From positions 117,623 through 181,622 of the forward strand of contig NZ_ALBQ01000003.1 in the NCBI RefSeq assembly GCF_000282895.1: DNA of 64,000 nt, in the 5' to 3' direction. The stretch's first letter is position 1. Each line of letters begins with the position of its first letter. The position numbers were made by a program, and so were the translations under genes. The stretch comes from Sphingomonas sp. ATCC 31555 (GTDB lineage Bacteria > Pseudomonadota > Alphaproteobacteria > Sphingomonadales > Sphingomonadaceae). Positions 25,199 through 34,196 of the stretch are shown piece by piece. The notes beneath the pieces are model-generated. The model did not search any database. It saw nothing but the letters and a program-made list of their open reading frames with translations, and was not told the DNA's origin.

Positions 25199-26611
25199 TC
25201 AGCTCGAATAGTACATGTCGTACTCGACCGGGCTCGGGGTCATTTCCCAACGGGCCACGTCGGCGCGCTTGATCTCGATATAGGCCTCGATCTGGTCCTT
25301 CGAGAACACGTCGCCCTTCAGCAGGAAGTCGAAATCGGCTTCCAGGCTGTCCAGCGCCTCGCGGAGCGAACCGCACACGGTCGGCACTTCGGCCAGCTCG
25401 GCCGGCGGCAGATCGTACAGGTTCTTGTCCATCGGGTCGCCCGGGTGGATCTTGTTCTGGATGCCGTCCAGGCCGGCCATCAGCAGCGCCGAGTAGCAGA
25501 GATACGGGTTAGCCAGCGCGTCCGGGAAGCGGAACTCGACGCGCTTCGCCTTGCTGCCCGTGCCGTACGGGATGCGGCACGAGGCCGAGCGGTTGCGGCT
25601 CGAATAGGCGAGCAGCACCGGCGCCTCATAGCCCGGGACCAGGCGCTTGTAGCTGTTGGTCGACGGGTTGGTGAAGGCGTTGAGCGCCTTGGCGTGCTTG
25701 ATCACGCCGCCGATGAAGTAAAGGCAGGTCTCGGACAGGCCTGCATAGCCGTTGCCGGCGAACAGGGGCTGGCCCTTTTCCCAGATCGACATGTGGGTGT
25801 GCATGCCCGAGCCGTTATCTTCCTTGATCGGCTTCGGCATGAAGGTCGCGGTCTTGCCATAGGCTTGCGCTACCTGGTGCACGACATACTTGTAGATCTG
25901 CATGCGATCGGCGGTGGTCACGAGCGTGCCGAAGGTCAGGCCCAGTTCGTGCTGCGCTGCCGCGACTTCGTGGTGGTGCTTGTCGCACGGCAGGCCCATT
26001 TCGAGCATGGTCGAAACCATCTCGCCGCGGATGTCGACGGCGCTGTCGACCGGCGCGACGGGGAAATAGCCGCCCTTGGCGCGCGGACGGTGGCCGAGAT
26101 TGCCGGCTTCATACTCGCGGCCCGTATTTCCCGGCAGTTCGATGTCGTCGATCTTGTAGTAGCTGGTCGAGTAGCTGTTCTCGAACCGGACGTCGTCGAA
26201 CATGAAGAACTCGGCTTCCGGGCCGACATAGATGGTGTCGCCGATGCCGGTAGTCTTCAGATACGCCTCGGCGCGCTTCGCGGTCGAGCGCGGATCGCGG
26301 GCATAGAGCTCGCCGGTCGAGGGCTCGACGATATCGCACACCAGGATCAGCATCGGGGTGGCCGAGAACGGATCGACCCAGACGGCGTCCAGATCCGGCT
26401 TCAGGATCATGTCGGACTCGTTGATCGCCTTCCAGCCTTCGATCGACGAGCCGTCGAACATCAGGCCATCGGTCAGCTCGTCCTCGCCGAGGACTGACGC
26501 GACCATAGTCAGGTGCTGCCACTTGCCCTTGGGGTCGGTGAAGCGCAGGTCGATCCACTCGATCTCCTGATCCTTCACCATCTTCAGAATGTCACTGGCC
26601 GAATTCGCCAT
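25199..26611 (-). CDS. glnA: Glutamine synthetase, type I
   Basis: 470 residues, the GSI-beta length. Makes glutamine from glutamate, ammonia and ATP as a cytoplasmic dodecamer. Signature blocks: [16 protein letters not shown], the metal-binding [29 protein letters not shown], and the ATP/adenylylation loop with NLYDLPPAE near residue 398, the Tyr that GlnE adenylylates. ATG 26611 is chosen over 26659, as AAGGGC precedes it and GSI proteins start with this segment. It is cotranscribed behind glnB (95-base gap) from a sigma-54 promoter, the usual nitrogen-controlled arrangement. Confidence 0.98.
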   Translation of the reverse strand: MANSASDILKMVKDQEIEWIDLRFTDPKGKWQHLTMVASVLGEDELTDGLMFDGSSIEGWKAINESDMILKPDLDAVWVDPFSATPMLILVCDIVEPSTGELYARDPRSTAKRAEAYLKTTGIGDTIYVGPEAEFFMFDDVRFENSYSTSYYKIDDIELPGNTGREYEAGNLGHRPRAKGGYFPVAPVDSAVDIRGEMVSTMLEMGLPCDKHHHEVAAAQHELGLTFGTLVTTADRMQIYKYVVHQVAQAYGKTATFMPKPIKEDNGSGMHTHMSIWEKGQPLFAGNGYAGLSETCLYFIGGVIKHAKALNAFTNPSTNSYKRLVPGYEAPVLLAYSSRNRSASCRIPYGTGSKAKRVEFRFPDALANPYLCYSALLMAGLDGIQNKIHPGDPMDKNLYDLPPAELAEVPTVCGSLREALDSLEADFDFLLKGDVFSKDQIEAYIEIKRADVARWEMTPSPVEYDMYYSS

Positions 26612-26706
26612 CGTTCTAAGCCCTTTCGCTCTCTTTCGTGTGCCCAACGAATCGGGCAATTAAATTTCTTTTCGCGCGCGCACAATCGACGTGGCGTTGC
26701 GCGTCG

Positions 26707-27099
<393 letters not shown>

Positions 27100-27101
27100 T
27101 T

Positions 27102-27117
27102 AGCAACCCACGTGCCA
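27102..27117 (-). promoter_or_regulatory. Sigma-54 promoter of glnB-glnA
   Basis: On the minus strand the sequence is TGGCAC-GTGGG-TTGCT. The GG and GC elements are separated by exactly ten bases, the -24/-12 consensus for RpoN. It lies 57 bases upstream of the glnB start, with transcription expected to begin near 27091. No convincing NtrC site was found upstream by eye. Confidence 0.88.
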
Positions 27118-27200
27118 GAACGGGAGTAGCTAGAGCATCGCACGCGCCGAACGGTTACGGAGGTGGAATCGTGCCTAAGAATTGAGCAGTTGCTGCTTGT

Positions 27201-28508
27201 TCAGCTGGCATGTAGCTCGGACACGAAACGATCGACGCCCGCGGAGAGCTGCTCCGCGCCAACCAGCAAGTCGATCGACAGATCGGCGATGTGGGCAGCG
27301 TTGTCGGCGGCGGCGCTAGCGGAGGCCCCCACCTGCTCAATATCGTTCTGCACTGAATGGGTGCTTTCCACACTGTCGCCGACGTTTAGCGCGATTCTGT
27401 GGGTCGCGAGATGCTGCTCGCGTACCGCATGTTCGACATTGTGGGTCATGCCGGCAATGGCCGCAATGGCGGCTTCCACCCGCTCCTGATTTGCGCTTAC
27501 CCGTTCCACGGCGGCGCGGATTGCCTCGACCTGCCCACTCACGCTTTGCGCTGCTCGCCCCGCTTGGCCTGCGAGCAGCTTCACTTCGTTCGCCACCACG
27601 GTGAAGCCGGCTCCGGCCGGGCCGGCACGCGCCGCTTCGATGGCGGCATTCAATGCGAGCAGGTTCACTTGAGACGCGATGCCGCGGATCACGGCGGTGA
27701 CGGTGCCGATCGTCTCGGCAAAGCTGCCCAGCTCAGCGATGCGGGTGCGGCTGTCGTCCACGCGCTGCACGGCCTCCACCGTCGCGGCACGTGCCGTCGC
27801 GGTGTCGCGGCCGATGGCGTCGAGCGTGGCAGCCAGCGCATCCGTCTCCCGCCCGATCGCCGCAAGATTGTCGCGCCGCTGGGCGACCTCTGCCGCAAGC
27901 GCCGTGGCGGCGGCGCTGTTGATCGCCGCGCGTTCGGCGGTTGCGGTGGCACCGTTTCGCAGCGTGCCGGCGAGACTGCGCAACTGCTCCGCCAACGCGG
28001 CGACTTCGGCCTCAATCCGCTCGCTTGCCGTTTCAATGCGCCGCGCCCGCGCCATCTGGCGCTCAGCGTCCTGCAACTGCTCCTCGGCCGCGAGCCGGAT
28101 CAGCCTGCGATTGCTGATCACCGCGAACAGCCGGCCATTGCTGGTCAGGATCATACCTTCCTGGCCGTTCTCGGCGGCATAGCTATCGAGCACGGCGCGG
28201 GCCGGCACGTGCAGATCGGCCGTGGGGCAGGGCCGGATCAAGGTTTCGATCCGCCGCCCATAGGCGGGATTGCGCAGCAGCGCATGGCCGAACGGGTTGA
28301 GCAGCAGGCGGCGGACGTCCTTCTCGAAGATCGCGCCGATCGGCTTGTGAAGGGCGTCCAGCACCGGCAGCAGGCGCAGGTCGGGCTCATCCTGAAAGCG
28401 GCGTATGGCAGGCGCGAGCGGCGCATCCAGCGCGACGAAGGGCGGGTTCCGCTCGGCGGGGGTGAGCCAATCCAGAAGGCGGCGGGGATGCGCGGGCAGG
28501 GTGGACAT
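27201..28508 (-). CDS. Soluble methyl-accepting chemotaxis-like protein
   Basis: 435 residues without a transmembrane helix. Residues about 20-140 resemble paired CBS-like or related sensor modules ([64 protein letters not shown]). A coiled coil follows, then the MCP hairpin tip [41 protein letters not shown] (about 290-330), which docks CheA/CheW. No obvious CheR pentapeptide at the C-terminus. It is probably a cytoplasmic receptor feeding the che system 5-14 kb away. The tail end lies 30 bases past an RNA-poor gap upstream of glnB. Confidence 0.87.
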   Translation of the reverse strand: MSTLPAHPRRLLDWLTPAERNPPFVALDAPLAPAIRRFQDEPDLRLLPVLDALHKPIGAIFEKDVRRLLLNPFGHALLRNPAYGRRIETLIRPCPTADLHVPARAVLDSYAAENGQEGMILTSNGRLFAVISNRRLIRLAAEEQLQDAERQMARARRIETASERIEAEVAALAEQLRSLAGTLRNGATATAERAAINSAAATALAAEVAQRRDNLAAIGRETDALAATLDAIGRDTATARAATVEAVQRVDDSRTRIAELGSFAETIGTVTAVIRGIASQVNLLALNAAIEAARAGPAGAGFTVVANEVKLLAGQAGRAAQSVSGQVEAIRAAVERVSANQERVEAAIAAIAGMTHNVEHAVREQHLATHRIALNVGDSVESTHSVQNDIEQVGASASAAADNAAHIADLSIDLLVGAEQLSAGVDRFVSELHAS

Positions 28509-28727
28509 CGCGCGCCACCTACGCAGCTGCTGGTAAACGCGGTCTTAGCATTTGATGACAGCTTTGCGACAGGCGTGCGGCCCGCCAGGGTTTAGCGCCT
28601 TGAAGTCCTCCTTTCTGGACGCGGGGCGCTTCTGGTGGCAGAGGGCCGCCTTCATGTTTTCTGATCGCGGCGCCGCTTGGCGGGACGCCCGGTCGCTCAG
28701 AGAGTTCGAACGAGGATCCTTCCCACC

Positions 28728-29543
28728 ATGACCGTCGATACGCGCGCGCCGGCGCTGCTGCCCGAACATCCCGCTTTCGCCACCGCCAAGGTGCTCTGGG
28801 TCCGCCACTGGAACGAGCATCTGTTCAGCTTCGCGATCGAGCGGCCTGCCAGCTTCCGCTTCCGCTCGGGCGAGTTCGTGATGATTGGCCTGCAAGGCGA
28901 AGGCGACAAGCCGCTGATGCGCGCCTATTCGGTCGCCAGCCCGTCTTGGGCGGAGGAGCTCGAATTTCTGTCGATCAAGGTGCAGGACGGCCCGCTGACC
29001 TCGAAGCTGCAGAAGATCGTGCCGGGTGACGATATCTATCTCGGCAAGAAGTCGACCGGCACGCTGGTCGCCGACGCACTGCTGCCGGGTCGCCGGCTGT
29101 TCCTGCTCTCGACGGGGACCGGGCTCGCGCCATTCCTCAGTGTCGCACGTGATCCGGAAATCTATGAACGGTTCGAGCAGGTGGTGGCGGTGCACAGCGT
29201 CCGCCGGGTGAGCGACCTTGCCTATCACGACGAACTGTCCGCAAAGTTGGCCGACGATCCGCTGATCGGCGAGCAGGCGGCCGCGCAGTTCCATTATGTG
29301 CCGACGGTGACCCGCGAGCCGTTCCACACCAGTGGCCGCATCGGCGAGCTGCTGGAGAACGGCAAGCTGTTCGAGGGCGTGCCCGGCGACCCGGTGCTGC
29401 ACCCGGAGACCGACCGCGTGATGCTGTGCGGATCGATGGACATGATCCGCGACTTTGCGGCGCTGCTCGAAGGCAAGGGCTTCAAGGAAGGCTCGAACAA
29501 CGCGCCGGGCGATTTCGTGATCGAGCGCGCGTTCGTCGGCTGA
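28728..29543 (+). CDS. fpr: Ferredoxin--NADP+ reductase
   Basis: 271 residues of the bacterial FPR (subclass I) family. Transfers electrons between NADPH and ferredoxin or flavodoxin through FAD. FAD site MRAYSVASPSWAEELEFLSIKV, NADP site FLLSTGTGLAPFLSVARDPE and SVRRVSDLAYHDEL, C-terminal NNAPGDFVIERAFVG. ATG 28728 after GAGGATCC is chosen over an earlier in-frame codon since the family begins just before the barrel. The 219-base divergent gap with the chemoreceptor (28509-28727) has no recognisable regulatory site. A perfect terminator palindrome follows. Confidence 0.95.
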   Translation: MTVDTRAPALLPEHPAFATAKVLWVRHWNEHLFSFAIERPASFRFRSGEFVMIGLQGEGDKPLMRAYSVASPSWAEELEFLSIKVQDGPLTSKLQKIVPGDDIYLGKKSTGTLVADALLPGRRLFLLSTGTGLAPFLSVARDPEIYERFEQVVAVHSVRRVSDLAYHDELSAKLADDPLIGEQAAAQFHYVPTVTREPFHTSGRIGELLENGKLFEGVPGDPVLHPETDRVMLCGSMDMIRDFAALLEGKGFKEGSNNAPGDFVIERAFVG

Positions 29544-29554
29544 CCGGCGTTTCC

Positions 29555-29583
29555 CCTCCCCCGGGATCCCGGGGGAGGCTTTT
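29555..29583 (+). terminator. Intrinsic terminator of fpr
   Basis: Bases 29555-29578 form a perfect 24-base palindrome (arms CCTCCCCCGGGA / TCCCGGGGGAGG), followed by CTTTT. It separates fpr from the convergent threonine aldolase gene, whose stop is eight bases farther. Confidence 0.85.
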
Positions 29584-29586
29584 CCA

Positions 29587-30642
29587 TCAGGCCGCCATGG
29601 CTGTCGTGCCGCTCACCGCGCGGATGTCGTCTGCCAGCTGATCCACCCGCGCCGGATCGGCGTCCCAGGCGAACATGAAGCGGGCGCCGCCGCCGATGAA
29701 TGTGTAAAAGCGCCAGCCGCGCGCCCGCAGCGCCTCCAGCGCCGGCTCTGGCGCTCGCACGAACACGCCGTTCGCCTCCACCGGGAACATCAGCTCGATG
29801 CCGGACAGACCCTGGATCTGTTCGGCCAGTCGCTGGGCGCAGCCATTGGCGTGGGCGGCATTGCGCAGCCAGGCGCCGTTTTCCAGCATTCCAACCCACG
29901 GCGCGGCGAGGAACCGCATTTTCGAGGCGAGCTGGCCCGCCTGCTTGCAACGGTAATCGAAATCCTGCGCCAGCGTGCGATCGAAGAAGAGCACGGCTTC
30001 GCCCACCGCCATGCCGTTCTTGGTGCCGCCGAAGCAGAGCACGTCGACGCCCGCCCGCCAGGTGATCTCGGCCGGATCGCAGCCCAGGGTGGCACATGCA
30101 TGGGCGAAGCGCGCGCCATCCATGTGCAGCTTCAGCCCGAGTTCGCGGCAGACGCCGGAGAGCGCCCGCACTTCCTCGACCGTGTAGACCTGCCCGGTTT
30201 CGGTGGGCTGGGTGATCGTCACGACGCGCGGCTTGGGGAAATGGATGTCGGAGCGGCTGGTGGCAACGGCCCGCACCGCTTCCGGCGTCAGCTTGCCGTC
30301 CTGGCTCTGCGCCACCAGCAGCTTCGAGCCATTGGAGAAAAATTCCGGTGCGCCGCACTCGTCGGTCTCGACATGGGCGGCGGCTGAGCAGATCACGCTA
30401 TGGTACGACTGGCAGAGCGCTGCCAGGGCTAGAGAATTGGCCGCCGTGCCGTTGAAGGCGAAGAACACTTCGCAATCGGTTTCGAACAGCGTGCGGAAGG
30501 CGTCGGCGGCGGCCTGCGTCCAGCTGTCGTCGCCATAGGCCGGGGCGTGACCGCGATTGGCGGCTTCCATTGCCGCCCAGGCTTCCGGGCAGATCCCGGC
30601 ATAGTTGTCGCTGGCGAATTGCTGAACGTCGGTCGTCTTCAC
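29587..30642 (-). CDS. ltaE: Low-specificity L-threonine aldolase
   Basis: 351-residue PLP enzyme of fold type I (beta-eliminating lyase family). Splits threonine/allo-threonine into glycine and acetaldehyde. FASDNYAGICPEAWAAM, AHVETDECGAPEFFSNGSKL (His that stacks on PLP), LHMDGARFAHA (Asp-Arg pair) and the Schiff-base Lys in CFGGTKNGMAVGEAVLFF are all present. GTG 30642 follows GGCAGG. The 262-base gap upstream appears structured and might be a leader for this gene. Confidence 0.93.
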   Translation of the reverse strand: MKTTDVQQFASDNYAGICPEAWAAMEAANRGHAPAYGDDSWTQAAADAFRTLFETDCEVFFAFNGTAANSLALAALCQSYHSVICSAAAHVETDECGAPEFFSNGSKLLVAQSQDGKLTPEAVRAVATSRSDIHFPKPRVVTITQPTETGQVYTVEEVRALSGVCRELGLKLHMDGARFAHACATLGCDPAEITWRAGVDVLCFGGTKNGMAVGEAVLFFDRTLAQDFDYRCKQAGQLASKMRFLAAPWVGMLENGAWLRNAAHANGCAQRLAEQIQGLSGIELMFPVEANGVFVRAPEPALEALRARGWRFYTFIGGGARFMFAWDADPARVDQLADDIRAVSGTTAMAA

Positions 30643-30660
30643 GCGCTACCTGCCTTGTTA

Positions 30661-30873
30661 CTGGTTCCATCACCAGAGAGGCAGACCGACGAAAGCGTGG
30701 CTTGAACACCGTGTTGCCGGTTCGGCCACATCCCTCCATCCATGGACAGAGGCACCACCTTGCACGGGGCAGGTTGGTGCCGGGCGTCGGCCCGACTCTT
30801 GATGCTGGCCGCCGGGTAGCGGAAGTTGCGGGAGAGCGCAAGATTGTTGCGGTCGCCCTCTCGCCGCCTCCGC
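30661..30873. other. Structured intergenic region, possible ncRNA or leader
   Basis: Several G+C-rich stem-loops follow each other in the gap between map and ltaE: CTGGT/ACCAG (30661-30676), GTGGC/GCCAC with an inner GAAC/GTTC (30697-30729), GGCACCA/TTGGTGCC (30751-30781), CGGGC-GTCG-GCCCG (30781-30794) and a branched stem GCGGA/TCCGC (30819-30873) whose inner arms are GCGG/CCGC, GAGAG/CTCTC and CGCAA/TTGCG. On the minus strand a loose -35/-10 (TTGAAC ... CTAAAC) precedes them. I could not match glycine, ZTP, TPP or cobalamin riboswitches, nor tmRNA, RNase P or SRP RNA. The strand is unknown. Confidence 0.35.
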
Positions 30874-30904
30874 TAAGTTTAGGAAGTTTAGGCTCGTGGC
30901 GTGT

Positions 30905-31732
30905 TCAATAGGGCGGCTGGTGCAGGCCCTTGGGGCTGAGAGTAAAGATTTCGCAGCCGGTTTCGGTGATGCCGATCGAGTGTTCGAACTGCGCCGAAAG
31001 CGATCGATCGCGCGTCACCGCCGTCCAGCCATCGTCGAGCAGCTTCACGTCCGGCCGGCCGGTGTTGATCATCGGTTCAATGGTGAAGAACATGCCGGGC
31101 TTCAGTTCCGGCCCGGTGCCCGGCCGGCCGACATGCACCACTTCCGGCGCGTCATGGAACATGCGCCCCACGCCGTGCCCGCAGAAATCGCGCACCACGC
31201 CATAGCGGTGCTTTTCGGCATGGCGCTGGATAGCGTGGCTGATGTCGCCGAGGTGATTGCCGGGCTTCGCCTGTTCAATGCCGAGCATCAGGCATTCATA
31301 GGTGACGTCAACGAGCCGGCGCGCCTTGATCGGCACGTCGCCCACGAGGAACATGCGACTGGTGTCGCCGTGCCAACCATCGACGAGCGGCGTCACGTCG
31401 ATATTGACGATATCGCCATCCTTCAGCGCGCGGTCGCTCGGGATACCGTGGCAGACGACATGGTTGATCGAGATGCAGCAGCTATGCGTATAGCCGCGAT
31501 AGCCCAAGGTCGCGGGCACGCCGCCGCCATCGATCGCCATCTTGCGGACGATGTCGTCCAGCTCCTGCGTCGTGACGCCCGGCACGACATGCGGCACCAG
31601 CGCATCCAGAATCTCCGCCGCGAGACGGCCGGCGCGGCGCATCCCTTCGAACCCTTCGGGGCCATGGAGCTTGATCGCATGGCTGCGAGCCAGCGGCATG
31701 TCCGCTGTGACGGTCACATATTCGGTCATCAT
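30905..31732 (-). CDS. map: Methionine aminopeptidase, type I
   Basis: 275 residues. Removes the initiator Met from nascent proteins. The five metal ligands of type I MetAP are visible: D in VNIDVTPLVDGWHGDTSRMF (two Asp), H in FCGHGVGRMFHDAPE, E in FTIEPMINTG and E near QFEHSIGITETG. SINHVVCHGIPSD carries the substrate His. Start ATG 31732 or the adjacent ATG 31729. Divergent from the CinA-like gene with a short 50-base gap. Confidence 0.96.
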   Translation of the reverse strand: MMTEYVTVTADMPLARSHAIKLHGPEGFEGMRRAGRLAAEILDALVPHVVPGVTTQELDDIVRKMAIDGGGVPATLGYRGYTHSCCISINHVVCHGIPSDRALKDGDIVNIDVTPLVDGWHGDTSRMFLVGDVPIKARRLVDVTYECLMLGIEQAKPGNHLGDISHAIQRHAEKHRYGVVRDFCGHGVGRMFHDAPEVVHVGRPGTGPELKPGMFFTIEPMINTGRPDVKLLDDGWTAVTRDRSLSAQFEHSIGITETGCEIFTLSPKGLHQPPY

Positions 31733-31782
31733 GGCAATATAGGCATTTGCACGCCGCTTTGCGAGGGCGTAGCGCAGTGCAC

Positions 31783-32538
31783 ATGCAAGAGCGGATCTGG
31801 ACAGCGGCCCTGGTGGTGATCGGCGACGAAATCCTTTCGGGCCGGACGCAGGACCGAAACGTCGCGCAACTCGCCAGCTGGCTCAATGTGCAGGGCATCC
31901 GCCTCGCCGAGGTGCGGGTGGTGCCCGATGTGCAGGCGGCGATCGTCGAGGCGGTAAACGCGCTGCGTCTGCGCAATGATTACTGCTTCACCACCGGCGG
32001 CATCGGGCCGACCCATGACGACATCACCGTCGATGCGATCGCCGCGGCACTGGGCGTGCCGGTGGAGATCCATGCGGAAGCCCGCGCGATGCTCGAGGGC
32101 TATTATGCCAGCCGCGGCGGGCTGACCGAGGCGCGGATGCGCATGGCGCGGGCGCCGCAGGGCGCGGCACTGATCCCGAACCGGATGTCCGGCGCACCGG
32201 GACTGCGCGTCGGCAATCTGTTTATCCTTGCGGGCGTGCCGCACATCGCCGCGGGGATGCTGGACGCGCTGACCGGCACGCTGGAAGGCGGCCGCCCGGT
32301 CCTGTCGCGCACGATCGGCTGTTGGGTGGCCGAAAGCGAGATCGCCGATCTGCTGGCCGATACCGAGCAGGCACATCCGGGCGTCGCTATCGGCAGCTAC
32401 CCGTTTTTTCGCGAGGGCAAGGTGGGTGCCAATTTCGTGGTGCGGGCAACCGATGCGGCGGTACTCGACGCCTGTATCGCGGCGCTTGCCGAAGGGTTGG
32501 CAACGCGCGGCTTCCAACCCGTTCCGGACGGAATCTGA
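31783..32538 (+). CDS. CinA-type competence/damage-inducible protein (MoCF-biosynthesis domain)
   Basis: 251 residues: only the N-terminal COG1058 (MoaB/MogA-like) domain; the C-terminal nicotinamide-mononucleotide deamidase domain of full CinA is absent. LVVIGDEILSGRTQDRNVAQLASWLN, CFTTGGIGPTHDDITVDAIAAALG and PGLRVGNLFILAGVPHI are typical of the family. Related domains act on ADP-ribose or other nucleotides; the activity here is unknown. ATG 31783 is chosen over 31747 since the fold starts at once after it. It converges on the fliL-like gene. Confidence 0.88.
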   Translation: MQERIWTAALVVIGDEILSGRTQDRNVAQLASWLNVQGIRLAEVRVVPDVQAAIVEAVNALRLRNDYCFTTGGIGPTHDDITVDAIAAALGVPVEIHAEARAMLEGYYASRGGLTEARMRMARAPQGAALIPNRMSGAPGLRVGNLFILAGVPHIAAGMLDALTGTLEGGRPVLSRTIGCWVAESEIADLLADTEQAHPGVAIGSYPFFREGKVGANFVVRATDAAVLDACIAALAEGLATRGFQPVPDGI

Positions 32539-32556
32539 AGCGACGCGTCCCGGCGA

Positions 32557-33009
32557 TCAGGCCGGGGTGGCGGCGGTGACGGCAACCTTGCGGATCGCCT
32601 TCGCGCCGAACGCCTCGGTGGCGGCGGCATCGACAACGGTGCGGAAGCTGTCCAGGTTCGGCAACATGCCGTCCGGCCCGGCCGCAAGCGGCGTGCGATA
32701 GGTGCGCATGTTGATCGCGTGGAGCAGGAGCGGAAGGCGCGTAGTGACGTAATCGGCCTTCGCCTCGTCCACCTCCAGCTGCACTTCGAAAGCGGCATAG
32801 CCGGCAAGCCGGCCGTCGGCGAAGACGAGGGGTGCCAGCACCCGTCCGGTAGGGACGAACCGGGTCGGCTCCTCCGCCTTCTCTTCCTTGACTTCGGCAT
32901 GAGCCGCCGCTGCGCCGATGCCTAGCATCTGCACCATCGCATAGGCCGCGCCGCCGCCGATGCCGAGGCCGGCGATCAGGACGACCAGCAGGAACAGGAT
33001 TTTCTTCAC
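32557..33009 (-). CDS. FliL-like single-pass membrane protein, last gene of the motility operon
   Basis: 150 residues: a 20-residue N-terminal membrane helix (ILFLLVVLIAGLGIGGGAAY) and a periplasmic alpha/beta domain (about 50-150; GRLAGYAAFEVQLEVDEAKADYV, RLPLLLHAINMRTYRT). Topology, size and location seven bases after motB fit FliL, a stator-associated protein that helps torque at high load. Sequence identity to FliL is not obvious by eye, so the name rests partly on context. It ends 18 bases from the convergent CinA-like gene. Confidence 0.6.
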   Translation of the reverse strand: MKKILFLLVVLIAGLGIGGGAAYAMVQMLGIGAAAAHAEVKEEKAEEPTRFVPTGRVLAPLVFADGRLAGYAAFEVQLEVDEAKADYVTTRLPLLLHAINMRTYRTPLAAGPDGMLPNLDSFRTVVDAAATEAFGAKAIRKVAVTAATPA

Positions 33010-33016
33010 CGCGCCC

Positions 33017-33862
33017 TCAGAACTTGAAGCTGGAATCGCTGGGGAGTGCGGAGGTCTGGCCTCGCAGCACGATGCTGATGCGGCGGTTTTCGGCGCGCGC
33101 CGGCTGATCCGGATAGACCGGCTGGGTAGCGCCCATCGCGATCACCTCCGCGAAGCGATCTGCCGTCACGCCGTTCGCAACCAGCGCCGAGCGCGCGGCA
33201 AGAGCCCGCTGGCCGGAGAGCAGCCAATTGGCATCGCTCTGCCCGCCCGCGCCATCGGTATGCCCTTCGATGGCGATCTGGGCGCCGATATTGGCGATCT
33301 TGCCTGCCACCTTGGCCAGCAATTGGCGGGCATAGGGGTTGAGATCCGCCGTGCCCGGCTTGAACATCGATTGCTGGTCGGTATCCATCAGCGTGATCCG
33401 CAGGCCGAAGCGATCCTGCTGGATGTCGATATTCTTCTTGCCCTGAGCATCCGGCGAGGCTTCGAGCGCAACCATCAGTTCGGAGGCCATGACGCGCATC
33501 GTTGCCGGCACGTCCGCAGTGCCGCCGCGCGCCGTGCCTGCGGTGGCAGCCTGGAAGGTCGGCTGGCCTTTGGCAGGGGTGGGATCCGCCTCGGAACGGC
33601 GGGTCGGGCCGCCCGCACCGGGCGCGGTGTTGCTGACCGGTGTTGCCGGTGCGTTGTCCGCGATCGTCGGGGAGAAATACTTGGCCAGGCCCTTCAGCCG
33701 ATCCTTGTCGGGATTGGAGATGAGCCACAGCAGCATGAAGAACGCCATCATCGCCGTCACGAAATCGGCATAGGCCACCTTCCACGCGCCGCCATGATGG
33801 CCGCCCGCGATCTTCTTGACCTTCTTGACGATGATCGGCCGCGCGTCCCCCCCTCGGGCCAT
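33017..33862 (-). CDS. motB: Flagellar motor stator protein MotB
   Basis: 281 residues. The single transmembrane helix WKVAYADFVTAMMAFFMLLWLI contains the proton-binding Asp33, followed by a plug and linker (DRLKGLAKYFSP...), and the OmpA-like peptidoglycan-binding domain (about 155-270; FKPGTADLNPYARQLL, AIEGHTDGAGGQSDANWLLSGQRALAARSAL, ENRRISIVLRG). With MotA it forms the ion-driven stator. The Lys-rich cytoplasmic N-terminus KKVKKIAGGHHGG is standard. One base downstream of the 110-residue gene; co-operonic with motA at the other end of the cluster. Confidence 0.95.
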   Translation of the reverse strand: MARGGDARPIIVKKVKKIAGGHHGGAWKVAYADFVTAMMAFFMLLWLISNPDKDRLKGLAKYFSPTIADNAPATPVSNTAPGAGGPTRRSEADPTPAKGQPTFQAATAGTARGGTADVPATMRVMASELMVALEASPDAQGKKNIDIQQDRFGLRITLMDTDQQSMFKPGTADLNPYARQLLAKVAGKIANIGAQIAIEGHTDGAGGQSDANWLLSGQRALAARSALVANGVTADRFAEVIAMGATQPVYPDQPARAENRRISIVLRGQTSALPSDSSFKF

Positions 33863-33863
33863 G

Positions 33864-34196
33864 TTACTGGCCCTTCAACGCGGTACGCAGGCGATCCTGC
33901 ACAGCGCCGAGCCGCACATGGCTGATCGCCGAGAGCGAATCCTCGCCGCCTGCGATGCGATCAAGCAGGTTCACGCACTCATCGGCGTGCTGGATGAGGT
34001 AATCGAAGGCTTGGAGCTGTTCCAGATAGTTGTTGGCGAAATGCTCGTCGCACACGAGCACTTCGGCCAGCAGTTCCAGCTTCTCCCGGATTTCGCGGAT
34101 CTCGCCCGCCATCACGCTGTGCAGCACGCCGGCGAACGGATCGTAGCCGGGCAGGGGGTGCGTGTTCGAGGGTTCCGACATGGGCAGGCACGACAT
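33864..34196 (-). CDS. Unknown 110-residue helical chemotaxis-operon protein, possible CheZ-like phosphatase
   Basis: 110 residues, all-helical by appearance: helices at about 24-48 (SVMAGEIREIREKLELLAEV), 50-82 (EHFANNYLEQLQAFDYLIQH ADECVNLLDRI) and 88-108. Start ATG 34196 overlaps the cheD TGA (ATGA); a second Met five codons later is possible. In the long helix D65-Y-L-I-Q69 reproduces the D-x-x-x-Q spacing of the catalytic pair in CheZ (D143, Q147 in E. coli), and no CheZ, CheC or CheX is seen elsewhere in this operon. Function is not established; a CheY-P phosphatase is an inference from motif and place. Confidence 0.6.
   Translation of the reverse strand: MSCLPMSEPSNTHPLPGYDPFAGVLHSVMAGEIREIREKLELLAEVLVCDEHFANNYLEQLQAFDYLIQHADECVNLLDRIAGGEDSLSAISHVRLGAVQDRLRTALKGQ

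Noticed and set aside
30661..30873. Glycine riboswitch upstream of ltaE
   Set aside because: GGGAGAG and CTCTC arms suggested it, but the conserved GCCGAAGG/GGCAAA parts are absent. Kept as an unidentified structured region.
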